The position numbers and the translations under genes were made by a program. A DNA stretch of 64,000 nucleotides from Polaromonas sp. YR568. GTDB taxonomy: Bacteria > Pseudomonadota > Gammaproteobacteria > Burkholderiales > Burkholderiaceae_C. How positions within the stretch are numbered: the first letter of the stretch is position 1; every line of letters begins with the position of its first letter. The notes under the pieces are model-generated. The model was given only the letters and a program-made list of their open reading frames with translations. It was not told where the DNA came from and did no database searches. Location of the stretch: NCBI RefSeq assembly GCF_900116715.1, contig NZ_FPBM01000001.1:746784-810783 (forward strand), given 5' to 3'. Below are positions 25,274-34,185 of the stretch, piece by piece.

Positions 25274-25320
25274 TTGACCGGGTGACCTGCATCGCCGACA
25301 TTGATAACACTTTGTAACAT
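25274..25320 (+). promoter_or_regulatory. Promoter module B, shared with the paralogous gene at 19007
   Basis: TTGACC (25274-25279), a 17-bp spacer and GACATT (25297-25302) are followed by GTAACAT at 25314. That is 40 bases from the -35 start, against 41 in module A. A GTGACCTG block inside the spacer matches ATGACCTG in module A. An extra TTGTTACAA sits further upstream near 25204. The rest of the gap 25111-25384 shows nothing else supported. Confidence 0.5.
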
Positions 25321-25384
25321 TTATCAATCTCACGCGTGCCGGCCGGAATTTGTCGAAAGCATGCGCGGGGCGAGGGGAAATACC

Positions 25385-25981
25385 ATGAATCTCAGCCTGC
25401 AGCACCTGTTCGGCATCAAAAGCCGTGCCAAGCACAAAAGCCATGCAGCGCCCGCTCCCGCTGTCAGCGAGCCGCCGCGCGAAGGCCCCGCCACCATCGA
25501 GGACGGGTCCGCCAACGCCTTGCGCCGCCAGCTGATCCAGGTCTTGCTGAAGGATTCGATGCGCCGCCACGGCATCCCGGTGCACTGGCTGGACTGCCAG
25601 ATGCTGCTGGTCTCCAGCGCCAGCCGCGGCGAAGGCATGTACCTGCGCATCATCATGAAGCAGTGGGACCTGCGCATGCTGACCTACGCGCTGGCGTTTG
25701 AAAAATCGCTGATGGTGGACATTACCCGTTTTGAGCCGCATGCCAGCACCTGGCTCTACGGCATCTCCTGGCAGTTTGAAGTCGGCGACAGCTGCCCTTA
25801 CCAGGAACTGCCCGACCACAAAGTGTGGGAGAACCGGCCCGTCCAGTCCGGCGCGCAGGCCGATCTCAAGCAGGATCTTGCCCGCATGTTTGCCATACGG
25901 GATGCCGACATGCTGGTGCGCGGAGCCGACGCCGCCGGCAACTACGAAAAAACGCAGCCGCAGATATTGCCGCCGCGCTGA
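25385..25981 (+). CDS. Uncharacterised protein, paralogue B
   Basis: The 198-residue protein is clearly homologous to the product of the gene at 19007: ATIEDGSANALRRQLIQVLLKD, HWLDCQMLLVSSASRGEGMYLRI, DITRFEPHASTWLYGISWQFEVGDSCPY and the tail MFAIRDADML then YEKTQPQ (each an interrupted block). It lacks the Ala/Pro linker of paralogue A, so the conserved head and tail are nearly adjacent. ATG 25385 follows GAGGGGAAA. No membrane or export signal is visible. The family is not known to me. Confidence 0.82.
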   Translation: MNLSLQHLFGIKSRAKHKSHAAPAPAVSEPPREGPATIEDGSANALRRQLIQVLLKDSMRRHGIPVHWLDCQMLLVSSASRGEGMYLRIIMKQWDLRMLTYALAFEKSLMVDITRFEPHASTWLYGISWQFEVGDSCPYQELPDHKVWENRPVQSGAQADLKQDLARMFAIRDADMLVRGADAAGNYEKTQPQILPPR

Positions 25982-26032
25982 GCCGGCGAGGCGGCATCCG
26001 CCGTACTCACGGCACTTTCGGCACTCAGCGCA

Positions 26033-26542
26033 TCAATAGGTGCCGATGTAATCCTTCTTGCCGATCTCCACGCCGTTGTGGCGCAGGATGGCGTACGCCG
26101 TCGTCGTGTGAAAGAAAAAATGCGGCAAGCCGTAGTTCAGCAAATACGACTGGCCGGTAAAACGCTTTTCTTTCGGTGTGCCGGCTTGCGTGATGATTTC
26201 GCGCACGGCGGCGTCATCAAACTTCTTCACATCCAGCCCTTCGACAAAGGCAAGAATCGTGTCGATGCGCGCCTGCAACTCGGCAAACGTCGTTTCCTTG
26301 TCTTCGACCTTGGGCACTTCCACACCGGCCAGCCGGGCCGACACGCTCTTGGCGAAGTCAGTGGCCACCTGCACCTGGCGCAGCAAGGGAAACATGTCGG
26401 GGAAAAGACGTGCCTGCAGCAGCGCGTTCGGATCGATCTTTTTGGCGGAAGCATGGGCTTCCGCCTTGGCCAGGACGTCCTTCAGGCCGCCCAGCATCTG
26501 CTTGAAGACGGGGATGGACGTGGTGTAGATGCTGCTGGTCAT
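26033..26542 (-). CDS. DUF1993 domain-containing protein
   Basis: The 169-residue protein matches DUF1993, a four-helix-bundle family related to DinB-like proteins. Blocks visible are the SIYTTSIPVFKQMLGGLKDVL start, ARLFPDMFPLLRQVQ, ADTFAELQARI-type central helix and the C-terminal YGLPHFFFHTTTAYAILRHNGVEIGKKDY. The latter holds the conserved histidines. The role is unknown. The start at 26542 removes a low-complexity upstream extension. It is divergent from the argE-like gene. Confidence 0.88.
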   Translation of the reverse strand: MTSSIYTTSIPVFKQMLGGLKDVLAKAEAHASAKKIDPNALLQARLFPDMFPLLRQVQVATDFAKSVSARLAGVEVPKVEDKETTFAELQARIDTILAFVEGLDVKKFDDAAVREIITQAGTPKEKRFTGQSYLLNYGLPHFFFHTTTAYAILRHNGVEIGKKDYIGTY

Positions 26543-26717
26543 GGGATGCTTTCGGTAGGGTTCAGTGGGGTGATCGGGTTGCACGCGCGCTGGGCGCGGC
26601 GCCCTGCATTCTCGCCGCATTGGCATGAATGGCCCGGCCGGCCGCAAAATAGTATGCTGTCATACCAATTTTCGCCCCCTACCTGCCGCCCATCCGCCGT
26701 CCTGAAAAGGCCCCACC

Positions 26718-27938
26718 ATGAACGCCCCTCTCCCCACCGCCACCCGCCAATCCGTGCAGGCCGCTGACCTCGCCGCCCTGCCGCTGATTGAAAAATGGGT
26801 GTCCTTTGCCTCCGTCTCGCGCGACTCCAACCTGCCCCTGCTCGACTGGACCCAGGCGCGGCTCGAAGCGCTGGGCATCGAATGCCGCCGCACCTACGAC
26901 GACAGCGGCAAAAAAGCCAACCTGTGGGCCACCCTGCCCGCGGAAAACGGCGAAACCAAATTGGGCGGACTGGTGCTGTCGGGTCACACCGACGTGGTGC
27001 CGGTCGACGGCCAACCCTGGAACACCGACCCCTTTGCCGCGCAAATCATCGGCGACAAGCTCTACGGCCGCGGCGTGACCGACATGAAGAGCTACGGCGC
27101 GACTGCATTGATGATGGTGCCCGAGCTGCTCAAGCGCAAACTCAAACGCCCGGTGCACCTGGCCTTCAGCTACGACGAAGAAGTTGGCTGCATAGGCGTG
27201 CGCCGGCTGATCGCCGACATGGTGGACCAAGGCTACAAACCCGCCGGCTGCATTGTGGGTGAACCCACCGGCATGCAGGTGGTGATTGCGCACAAGGGCA
27301 AGCATGCCTACAAGACTTCCGTGCGCGGCTTTGAAGCGCACTCTTCGCTCACACCGCTGGGCGTCAATGCGGTAGAGATTGCCTGCGAGTTTGTTGCCAA
27401 CCTCAAATCCATGCACAAGCGCCTGGTCAAGGAAGGCCCGTTCGACCCGATCTACGACGTGCCGCACACCACCATCCACACCGGCGTGATCGCAGGCGGC
27501 ACCGCGCTCAACATCATCCCGCGCGACTGCGATGTGACCTGGGAGATCCGCCACCACCACATGAATTCGCCGGTGGAGTTGTTCAATGAAGCCAAGGCCT
27601 TTGCCGACAGCCTTATCCCGGCCATGCAGGCGGTGGCGGCCGATACCGGCATCACCCACAAACTCAACTCGGTGCTGCCCGGCTTTGCAACGGATGCCGA
27701 CAGCGAGATCGCGCAGCTGTGCTTCAAGTGCGCGGATGTCGATGCGAGCTCGGGCGCAGGCAAGGTCTCTTTTGGCACGGAAGCTGCATTGTTCCATCAG
27801 GCCGGTGTGCCGACCATCGTGTGCGGCCCCGGCCATATCGCTCAGGCACATCAGCCCAATGAATGGGTCACGCTGGATCAACTCGCCTGGTGCGAACGCT
27901 TTATGCGCCGCCTGGCCGACGAGATCTGCGTGAACTGA
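26718..27938 (+). CDS. argE: Acetylornithine deacetylase (M20 family)
   Basis: The 406-residue protein fits the ArgE/DapE group of M20 metallopeptidases. SGHTDVVPVDGQPW provides the first metal His/Asp, GRGVTDMKSY the bridging Asp, and YDEEVGCIG the general base and metal Glu. GEPTGM and a late GPGHIAQAHQPNEW complete the signature. ArgE removes acetate from N-acetylornithine in arginine synthesis in the cytoplasm. The neighbouring Bug-type binding protein gene starts 46 bp downstream on the same strand, which is unusual for a biosynthetic enzyme, so a catabolic N-acyl amino acid role remains possible. Confidence 0.85.
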   Translation: MNAPLPTATRQSVQAADLAALPLIEKWVSFASVSRDSNLPLLDWTQARLEALGIECRRTYDDSGKKANLWATLPAENGETKLGGLVLSGHTDVVPVDGQPWNTDPFAAQIIGDKLYGRGVTDMKSYGATALMMVPELLKRKLKRPVHLAFSYDEEVGCIGVRRLIADMVDQGYKPAGCIVGEPTGMQVVIAHKGKHAYKTSVRGFEAHSSLTPLGVNAVEIACEFVANLKSMHKRLVKEGPFDPIYDVPHTTIHTGVIAGGTALNIIPRDCDVTWEIRHHHMNSPVELFNEAKAFADSLIPAMQAVAADTGITHKLNSVLPGFATDADSEIAQLCFKCADVDASSGAGKVSFGTEAALFHQAGVPTIVCGPGHIAQAHQPNEWVTLDQLAWCERFMRRLADEICVN

Positions 27939-27984
27939 ACACCGAACCGATATCGCAACCCTCACCTCAACCGAAAGAACATTC

Positions 27985-28944
27985 ATGATGCAACGCGGAG
28001 ATTTCCTGGGCACCGGCCTGGCACTTGCCGCAGGCGGCGCACTGGCGCAGGCCAACCCCAAGATCGCACGCATCGTGGTGCCCTTCGCGGCGGGCGGTGT
28101 GCAGGACTTGCTGGCGCGCGCCATGTCTACCGAACTCGGCGTGGCGCTGGGCCAGACCGTCATCATCGAAAACCGGCCCGGCGCCGGCGGCACCGTGGGC
28201 ACGGGTTATGTCGCCAAGTCGCCGCCCGACAGCGGCGCCATGGTGCTGGGCGCGGCCAGCCACAACATTGCCGGCACGCTTTACACCAAGCTCAGCTACG
28301 ACCCGCAAAAAGACTTCGCCCCCATGGCGCACATCGGCACGGCCGACTACGTGCTGATGATTCACCCCGACGTGCCGGCCAAAACCGCAGCCGAATACAT
28401 CCGCTATGCCAAGGCCAACCCCGGCAAGCTCAACTACGCGACCGCCGGTGTCGGCAGCGCCACGCACCTGTCCATGGCCTACTTCAACGGCCTCGCCGGC
28501 ATCGACGTGGTGCATGTGCCGCTCAAGGCCACGGGCGAAGCAATCAACGAAGTGATCTCGGGCCGCGCGCAAGCCGTGATCGCAGCCAGCATTGGTGCGC
28601 TGGCCTTTGCCAAAGACAGCCGCATCCGCCTGATCGGCGTGACCTCGCCCAAGCGTTCCAAATATTTGCCCGATGTGCCGACCATTGCCGAAAGCGGCCT
28701 GCCCGGCTACCAGTTCGATTCATGGTTCGGCCTGCTGGGCCCCGCAGCCACACCGGCAGCGGAAATCAACCGCGTCAACGCGGCTGTGGCCAAGGTCCTC
28801 AAAGACCCGGTGGTGCTGGAGCGCCTCGACAAGCAAGGCATTGAACCGCTGGCCATGAACAATGCCGACTTTGCCAAGCTGCTGGCCGTGGATTACAAAC
28901 GCATGGCGGAAGTGGTGAAAGCTTCGGGCGCCAAGGTCGAATAG
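27985..28944 (+). CDS. Bug/TctC-type tripartite tricarboxylate transporter substrate-binding protein
   Basis: The 319-residue protein has a short signal segment (MMQRGDFLGTGLALAAGGALAQ) and the Bug family blocks IVVPFAAGGVQDLLAR, ENRPGAGGTVGTGYVAKSPPD and a TAGVGSATHLSM ligand loop. Such proteins are very abundant in Burkholderiales and capture carboxylic acids or amino-acid-like ligands in the periplasm. No TctAB membrane genes are adjacent. It may be co-transcribed with the argE-like gene, which hints at an N-acyl amino acid ligand. Confidence 0.88.
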   Translation: MMQRGDFLGTGLALAAGGALAQANPKIARIVVPFAAGGVQDLLARAMSTELGVALGQTVIIENRPGAGGTVGTGYVAKSPPDSGAMVLGAASHNIAGTLYTKLSYDPQKDFAPMAHIGTADYVLMIHPDVPAKTAAEYIRYAKANPGKLNYATAGVGSATHLSMAYFNGLAGIDVVHVPLKATGEAINEVISGRAQAVIAASIGALAFAKDSRIRLIGVTSPKRSKYLPDVPTIAESGLPGYQFDSWFGLLGPAATPAAEINRVNAAVAKVLKDPVVLERLDKQGIEPLAMNNADFAKLLAVDYKRMAEVVKASGAKVE

Positions 28945-28952
28945 TTTTCCGG

Positions 28953-29873
28953 TCAACGCCTGGCCGGCGTCAGGTTCTCGACCAGAAACTCCACAAAAGT
29001 CCGCACGCGCAATGACAGATGCCGCGCATGCGGATACAGCAGGATGAAGGGCCGCGAGCTGCCGCCGAACTGCGGTAGCAACTCGACCAGCTCGCCGCTC
29101 TTCAAATCTTTCTCAAGGATGTAGCGGTAGGTCTGCACCAGGCCCGCGCCGCTGCGCGCCAGGGTGGCAACGCCCAGCACATCTTCGGAGCAGCAATAGC
29201 TGCCCGGGGTCGCAACATCAACGTCCTTACCCTCCACCTGAAACGTCCATGGAATCCGGCGGCCTGTGCTGGGCAGTTCAAACTGGATGCATTCGTGCTT
29301 TTGCAGGTCTTCCAGCGTCTTGGGTTTGCCCGCGCGCTTGAGGTATGAAGGCGTAGCCGCCAGCACCAGCTCCGCGTCTTCGAGCTTGCGCGCAATCAAG
29401 CTGGAATCGTCGGGCGCCCGCCCGCGTATCGCCAGGTCATAGCCCTCATCTGCAAAATCGATGTTGCGGTTGCTCAGGTGCACATCAAGCTGCACTTGCG
29501 GATACAGCTTGCGAAATTTCGGCAACAGCGGCAGCACGCGGTAATGCGCAAAAGGCGTCGGCATGCTGATGCGCAACAGGCCGGCCGGTGCGGCCTGCTC
29601 GCCCGTCACCAGGCGCTCAGCATCCACCAGTTGCGACAAGGCTTGGTGGCACTGCTCAAAGTACACACGGCCGGCATCGGTCAGCCTGATCTGCCGCGTT
29701 GTGCGCACAAAGAGGCGCACGCCCAGCCTTTCTTCCAGCCGCGACACGGATCGGCTCACCGCCGCGGGCGTCACGCTCGCTGCCGCTGCGGCGGCGGTAA
29801 AGCTGCTGAGTTCAGCCGCCAGGCAAAAGAGTTCAATGCTGCCGAGCAGCAGGTCGTCGAAGTTGCGTTTCAT
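28953..29873 (-). CDS. LysR family transcriptional regulator
   Basis: The 306-residue protein has an N-terminal winged helix-turn-helix (FCLAAELSSFTAAAAAASVTPAAVSRSVSRLEERLG in segments) and a LysR substrate domain with the DYLAIRGR-type block YDLAIRGRAPDDSSLIARKL. ATG 29873 follows AAGGACC; an upstream in-frame start adds nine residues only. It is divergent from the SDR-tautomerase pair at 30067 and most likely regulates it. Confidence 0.9.
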   Translation of the reverse strand: MKRNFDDLLLGSIELFCLAAELSSFTAAAAAASVTPAAVSRSVSRLEERLGVRLFVRTTRQIRLTDAGRVYFEQCHQALSQLVDAERLVTGEQAAPAGLLRISMPTPFAHYRVLPLLPKFRKLYPQVQLDVHLSNRNIDFADEGYDLAIRGRAPDDSSLIARKLEDAELVLAATPSYLKRAGKPKTLEDLQKHECIQFELPSTGRRIPWTFQVEGKDVDVATPGSYCCSEDVLGVATLARSGAGLVQTYRYILEKDLKSGELVELLPQFGGSSRPFILLYPHARHLSLRVRTFVEFLVENLTPARR

Positions 29874-29903
29874 GGTGGTCCTTGGCCAGTTTTTCGCCAA
29901 TTC

Positions 29904-29925
29904 ATTACACCATGTATCAGGTAAT
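29904..29925. promoter_or_regulatory. Candidate LysR operator between LysR and SDR genes
   Basis: ATTAC (29904-29908) and GTAAT (29921-29925) form a dyad with 12 bases between, in the divergent spacer 30 bp from the LysR start. LysR-type sites commonly have a T-N11-A core with such symmetry next to the regulator gene. Confidence 0.4.
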
Positions 29926-30066
29926 TTGAAAAAACCTGTATTTATCTTCTTCTACCGCATCAATACAGTTCATCTCACCGAGACGAACAACACATTCACC
30001 CCGGTTCGGCGCAGGAATTCATCGTGAACTCCACACCGTTTCGTCAACCAGTAAAGGACTTTTGAA

Positions 30067-30810
30067 ATGAGCAACAGCAACAAAACCGTCGTCATCACCG
30101 GCGCATCCAGCGGCATCGGCTTCTCTCTGGCAGAGGCTTACCTCAAGCGCGGCTACAACGTGGTCGGCAATGCCCGCACCGCCGCACGCCTGCAAGCCGC
30201 TGCGGCCAAACTCGGCAACCCGGCCAACTTCGTCGGTGTCGAGGGTGACATCGCCCAACCGTCTACCGCCAAAGCCCTCTTTGCCAAAGCGATTGCCGCC
30301 TTTGGCAAGGTCGACATCCTCATCAACAACGCCGGCATCTTTACCGCCAAGCCGCTGGTGGACTACACCGAGGACGACCTGGAAACCATAGTCGGCACCA
30401 ACCTCAAGGGCTTCTTCTACCCCTCGCAGCAGGCCGCCAAACACATGGCCCAGAACAAGCAGGGCCACATCGTGACCATCACCGCGAGCATTGCCATGCA
30501 ACCCACCATGAAAGTGCCTGCGCTGCTGCCGGTGCTGATCAAGGGCGGCCTGAACAACGCAACCCGTGCACTGGCGCTGGAGCTGGCTTCGTCGAACGTG
30601 AAGGTCTCCGCCGTCGCGCCCGGCATCATCGCCACCCCCATGCACAGCGACGATGAAGGCACGCGGGCCTTCTTCAAGACACTGGCACCAACGGCCAGCA
30701 CCGGTGTCACGCAGGACATCGTTGACGCTGTGCTCTACCTGACCGACGCACAGTTCACCACCGGTGTTGTGCTGGCGGTGGACGGCGGCGCTTCGGCCGG
30801 AACCTGGTAA
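30067..30810 (+). CDS. Short-chain dehydrogenase/reductase family protein lacking the catalytic Tyr
   Basis: The 247-residue protein has the SDR fold: TGASSGIG (residues 11-18) for NAD(P) binding, NNAG (87-90), the structural Asn112 and a Ser at 141 (ITASIA). The usual YxxxK reads P155-VLI-K159: the lysine is kept but the tyrosine is replaced by proline. It may be a non-reductive SDR or use another residue. It is followed by a 4-oxalocrotonate tautomerase-like gene 53 bp downstream, and both are divergent from a LysR regulator. Confidence 0.88.
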   Translation: MSNSNKTVVITGASSGIGFSLAEAYLKRGYNVVGNARTAARLQAAAAKLGNPANFVGVEGDIAQPSTAKALFAKAIAAFGKVDILINNAGIFTAKPLVDYTEDDLETIVGTNLKGFFYPSQQAAKHMAQNKQGHIVTITASIAMQPTMKVPALLPVLIKGGLNNATRALALELASSNVKVSAVAPGIIATPMHSDDEGTRAFFKTLAPTASTGVTQDIVDAVLYLTDAQFTTGVVLAVDGGASAGTW

Positions 30811-30863
30811 ACCATCCCTGTTCATCCATCGGCGACCACGCCACAACTTGAGGAGTTTCTGCC

Positions 30864-31088
30864 ATGCCTTATGTCAATATCCGCATCACCCGCGAAGGCG
30901 CCACACCGGCGCAAAAACTGCAACTGATCGAAGGTGTCACCGACCTGCTGGTCAAGGTGCTCAACAAAAACCCGGCTACCACGTTTGTGATCATCGATGA
31001 GGTCGAGACCGACAACTGGGGTGTCGCCCGCGAGAACGTGACAACGGTGCGCAAGCGCGAAGCCGCGGCAAAAAAAGCAGCGGGTTAA
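30864..31088 (+). CDS. 4-oxalocrotonate tautomerase family enzyme
   Basis: The 74-residue protein begins MPYVNIRIT, placing the catalytic Pro at position 1 after Met removal, and continues with the TREGATPAQKLQLIEGVTDLL helix and the FVIIDEVETDNWGV segment of the small tautomerases. GAGGAG lies just upstream of the ATG. It is co-directional with the SDR and probably in one transcript, which suggests processing of an enol or keto acid. Confidence 0.92.
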   Translation: MPYVNIRITREGATPAQKLQLIEGVTDLLVKVLNKNPATTFVIIDEVETDNWGVARENVTTVRKREAAAKKAAG

Positions 31089-31302
31089 CCCCCGTGGATC
31101 GCCGACCACGGCGTGAAGCAAATAGCTTCAAGATGGAATAGACTCCCGCTTGGCCGGCAGGTCCGCGAGACACGGATCTGCCGGTCCATGGCACGATTCA
31201 TGCGTTATCCGTTGCAAGATGGAAATCGCGAATCGCGGTTTTTGTTTCCGGGGAGCACGCCAGACGCCTCACCAAGGGCGCAGCTGCTGACGAAAGCTTG
31301 AC

Positions 31303-32022
31303 ATGACCTGGTCCCTCATCGCGCGCGATTCATCGGGCGCGTTTGGCGTGGCAGTTGCCAGCAAATTTTTTGCCGTGGGCGCTTTGTGCCCGCACGCCCG
31401 CAGTGGCGTGGGTGCGCTCGCCACACAGGCGCTGGTCAACCCCCTCTATGCCGCACCGGCCCTGGACGCACTGGCCCAAGGCCTCGCGCCCGCCGCCATC
31501 ATTGAACGCCTGACATCAGCCGACGAAGGCCGTGACCACAGGCAACTTCATTTAATCGGCATGAACGGCCAGGCTGCGGCCCACACGGGCAGCGCCTGCA
31601 TCGACTGGTGCGGCCACACGGCCGGCGAGGGTTACTCCGTCGCGGGCAATATGCTGGCCGGCCCGCAGGTGATCGAAGCCACGGCCCGGGCTTATGAAGC
31701 CAATGCCAGCCTGCCCTTTGCCGAACGCCTGATCGTCGCGCTGGCAGCCGGCGAGGCCGCGGGCGGCGACAAGCGCGGCAAGCAGGCCGCAGCACTTTTG
31801 ACTTACACCACCGAAGACTATTGCGCGCTGGACATCCGCGTGGACGACCACGCCGAACCCATCCAGGAGCTGCGCCGGCTCTACGACAAAAGCCTGGAGC
31901 GCTACCAGCCCTTCAGCACCTGCCTGCCCTCGCGCCGCAGCCCCGCAGGCGTCACCGACCGCGCGGTGATCGAGGCCGAGATCACACGCTTTCACGCGCA
32001 GCGCAGCGGAGCGGCTCAATGA
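31303..32022 (+). CDS. DUF1028 domain-containing protein (Ntn-hydrolase-like)
   Basis: The 239-residue protein matches DUF1028: MTWSLIARDSSGAFGVAVASKFFAVGALCPHARSGVGALATQAL (in segments), GEGYSVAGNML and DIRVDDHAEPIQELRRL. Families with this domain are related to Ntn-hydrolases. The gene begins a seven-gene operon and its stop overlaps the next start (ATGA). With an ABC peptide importer and gamma-glutamyltransferase downstream, it may hydrolyse an amide or lactam in the imported substrate. That activity is inferred from context only. Confidence 0.9.
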   Translation: MTWSLIARDSSGAFGVAVASKFFAVGALCPHARSGVGALATQALVNPLYAAPALDALAQGLAPAAIIERLTSADEGRDHRQLHLIGMNGQAAAHTGSACIDWCGHTAGEGYSVAGNMLAGPQVIEATARAYEANASLPFAERLIVALAAGEAAGGDKRGKQAAALLTYTTEDYCALDIRVDDHAEPIQELRRLYDKSLERYQPFSTCLPSRRSPAGVTDRAVIEAEITRFHAQRSGAAQ

Positions 32023-33050
32023 CGGCATTGCTGGAGGTGAGCGGCCTGCGCACCAGTTTCAAGCTCGAAGGCGGCGGCGAATTTGCCGCGGTAGACGGCA
32101 TCAGTTTTTCGGTGGCCTCAGGCCGCACGCTGGGCATCGTCGGTGAATCGGGCTGCGGAAAAAGTGTGACCTCGCTGTCCATCATGGGCCTGCTGCCCAA
32201 GGGCCAGGGGCGGGTCTCGGCCGGCTCCATCCGTTTTGAAGGCACCGACCTGGCCACGCTGGAGCCGGACGCGATGCGCACCTTGCGCGGCAACCGCATG
32301 GCCATGATTTTCCAGGAGCCCATGACCTCGCTGAACCCGGCCTTCACGATAGGCGACCAGCTGATCGAAGGCATACGCTGCCACCGCGACATCAGCGCGG
32401 CTGAGGCCAGGGAGCATGCCATCACTATGCTGCGCCGCGTGCGCATACCCTCGCCCGAGCAGCGCATCGACGAATATCCGCACAAGCTTTCGGGCGGCAT
32501 GCGCCAGCGTGTGATGATCGCCATGGCGCTGGCCTGCGAGCCTCAGTTGCTGATTGCCGACGAACCAACCACCGCGCTGGACGTCACCATCCAGGCCCAG
32601 GTGCTGGACCTGATGCGCACCCTGCGCGAGGAAACCGGCACAGCCATCATCCTGATCACACACGACCTGGGCGTGATTGCCGAGCTGGCCGACGACGTTG
32701 CCGTGATGTATTCCGGCAAGATCGTGGAGCGCGCGCCCGTGGCCCGGCTCTTCGACCAGCCGCAGCACCCTTACACCATAGGCCTGCTCGGCTCCATCCC
32801 CAAGCTGCACCTGGCGCAGGACCGACTCAACGCGATTGAAGGCCAGGTGCCCACACCCATGACGCGCATGGATGGCTGCCGCTTTGCGCCGCGCTGCCCG
32901 TTTGCCATAGACAAATGCAAGCAGGAAGTGCCGCCGCTGATGGACATGGGCGGCGGCCATGAAGCGGCCTGCTGGCGCGCGCCACTGGAAGCCGACATGG
33001 CAACCAGGCACAACACAATGGCCGCCGTGCCGAACGAGGTGGCGCTGTGA
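32019..33050 (+). CDS. Peptide-type ABC transporter ATP-binding protein (DppD/OppD-like)
   Basis: The 343-residue protein has Walker A GESGCGKS, the Q-loop in [12 protein letters not shown], the signature LSGGMRQR, Walker B in [12 protein letters not shown] and the switch His in LITHDLG. The C-terminal region carries the Opp/Dpp-specific [14 protein letters not shown] cysteines. It energises import through the permeases at 35715 and 36660. Its start overlaps the DUF1028 stop and its stop overlaps the next start (GTGA). Confidence 0.93.
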   Translation: MTALLEVSGLRTSFKLEGGGEFAAVDGISFSVASGRTLGIVGESGCGKSVTSLSIMGLLPKGQGRVSAGSIRFEGTDLATLEPDAMRTLRGNRMAMIFQEPMTSLNPAFTIGDQLIEGIRCHRDISAAEAREHAITMLRRVRIPSPEQRIDEYPHKLSGGMRQRVMIAMALACEPQLLIADEPTTALDVTIQAQVLDLMRTLREETGTAIILITHDLGVIAELADDVAVMYSGKIVERAPVARLFDQPQHPYTIGLLGSIPKLHLAQDRLNAIEGQVPTPMTRMDGCRFAPRCPFAIDKCKQEVPPLMDMGGGHEAACWRAPLEADMATRHNTMAAVPNEVAL

Positions 33051-34096
33051 CGGCACTGCTTCGCGTCGAAAACCTGGTCAAACACTTCCCGGTGCGCTCG
33101 CACCTGTTCAGCCGTTCCAAAGCGGTTGTGCATGCGGTTGATGGGCTGAACTTTGAACTCAATGCCGGCGAGACCATGGCGCTGGTCGGTGAATCGGGCT
33201 GCGGCAAGTCCACCGTGGGCCGCCTGGTGCTGCGGCTGCTGGATGCGACCTCCGGCCAGGTCTGGTTTGACGGCGAGGACCTGATGACGCTGCCCGCCGG
33301 CCGCCTGCGCGCCAAGCGCCGCGAGTTGCAGATGATTTTCCAGGACCCGTATTCCTCGCTCAACCCGCGCATGACGGTGGAGCAGGCGCTGACCGAACCG
33401 CTGGCCCTGCATGGCCTGGCGCGCGGCCGGCACCGCGAGCGCGCCGCCGAGCTGCTGGACCTGGTGGGCCTGGCGCCGCAATACCTGCAGCGCTACCCGC
33501 ACGAATTTTCAGGCGGCCAGCGCCAGCGCATCGGCATTGCACGTGCGCTGGCAGTGGAGCCGCGGCTCATCGTCTGCGACGAAGCCGTGTCCGCGCTGGA
33601 CGTGTCCATCCAGGCGCAGGTCGTCAACCTGCTGCAGGATTTGCAGCGGCGACTGGGCCTGGCGTATGTCTTTATTGCGCATGACCTTGCCGTGGTCAAA
33701 CACATCGCCTCGCACGTGGCGGTGATGTACCTCGGGCAGATCGTCGAATACGCCGACAAACACAGCCTGTTCGCGCAGCCGCGCCACCCGTACACGCAAG
33801 CCCTGCTGTCGGCCATTCCGGTGCCGGAGCCCGGCCTCAAGCGCGAACGCACGCTGCTGCAAGGCGATGTGCCCAACCCCATCACACCGCCCTCGGGCTG
33901 CCGCTTCAGGACGCGCTGCCCGCATGCGCGCGACCGCTGTGCGGAAGAAGTTCCCGTATTGCGTTCGCAAGGCGGCCACGCCGTGGCCTGCCATTTCTGG
34001 GAAGAGATCAAGACGCCCGCCAGCATCACAAGCGGCGCCGTTGTAAACGAGAGGCTGCTCCGGCTCCAGGCGGCTTTTCATGCGCAAGCAGCCTGA
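33047..34096 (+). CDS. Peptide-type ABC transporter ATP-binding protein (DppF/OppF-like)
   Basis: The 349-residue second ATPase has Walker [10 protein letters not shown]-loop [12 protein letters not shown], signature FSGGQRQR, Walker B in [12 protein letters not shown] (Ala in place of the more usual Pro/Ser-type residue) and the C-terminal [14 protein letters not shown] motif. The pairing of two distinct ATPases is typical of the Dpp/Opp/Gsi group. It begins with GTG, four bases before the upstream stop ends. Confidence 0.93.
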   Translation: MTALLRVENLVKHFPVRSHLFSRSKAVVHAVDGLNFELNAGETMALVGESGCGKSTVGRLVLRLLDATSGQVWFDGEDLMTLPAGRLRAKRRELQMIFQDPYSSLNPRMTVEQALTEPLALHGLARGRHRERAAELLDLVGLAPQYLQRYPHEFSGGQRQRIGIARALAVEPRLIVCDEAVSALDVSIQAQVVNLLQDLQRRLGLAYVFIAHDLAVVKHIASHVAVMYLGQIVEYADKHSLFAQPRHPYTQALLSAIPVPEPGLKRERTLLQGDVPNPITPPSGCRFRTRCPHARDRCAEEVPVLRSQGGHAVACHFWEEIKTPASITSGAVVNERLLRLQAAFHAQAA

Positions 34097-34185
34097 TGGA
34101 GACCACGATGTTCACCAGGATTCCGGGCGCAAGGCAGCCAATCAAGCAACCCATCATCGCAATCGACAACCGTGAAGGAAAAACC

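Noticed and set aside
26679-28202. A 507-codon antisense frame over argE and the Bug-type gene
   Set aside because: Codon-position bias belongs to the sense genes, which have clear motifs; the antisense product is low-complexity and unlike any family.
31225-31255. Possible terminator near ATCGCG repeats after the tautomerase gene
   Set aside because: The ATCGCG copies are direct, not inverted, repeats; no stable stem precedes the T-run.
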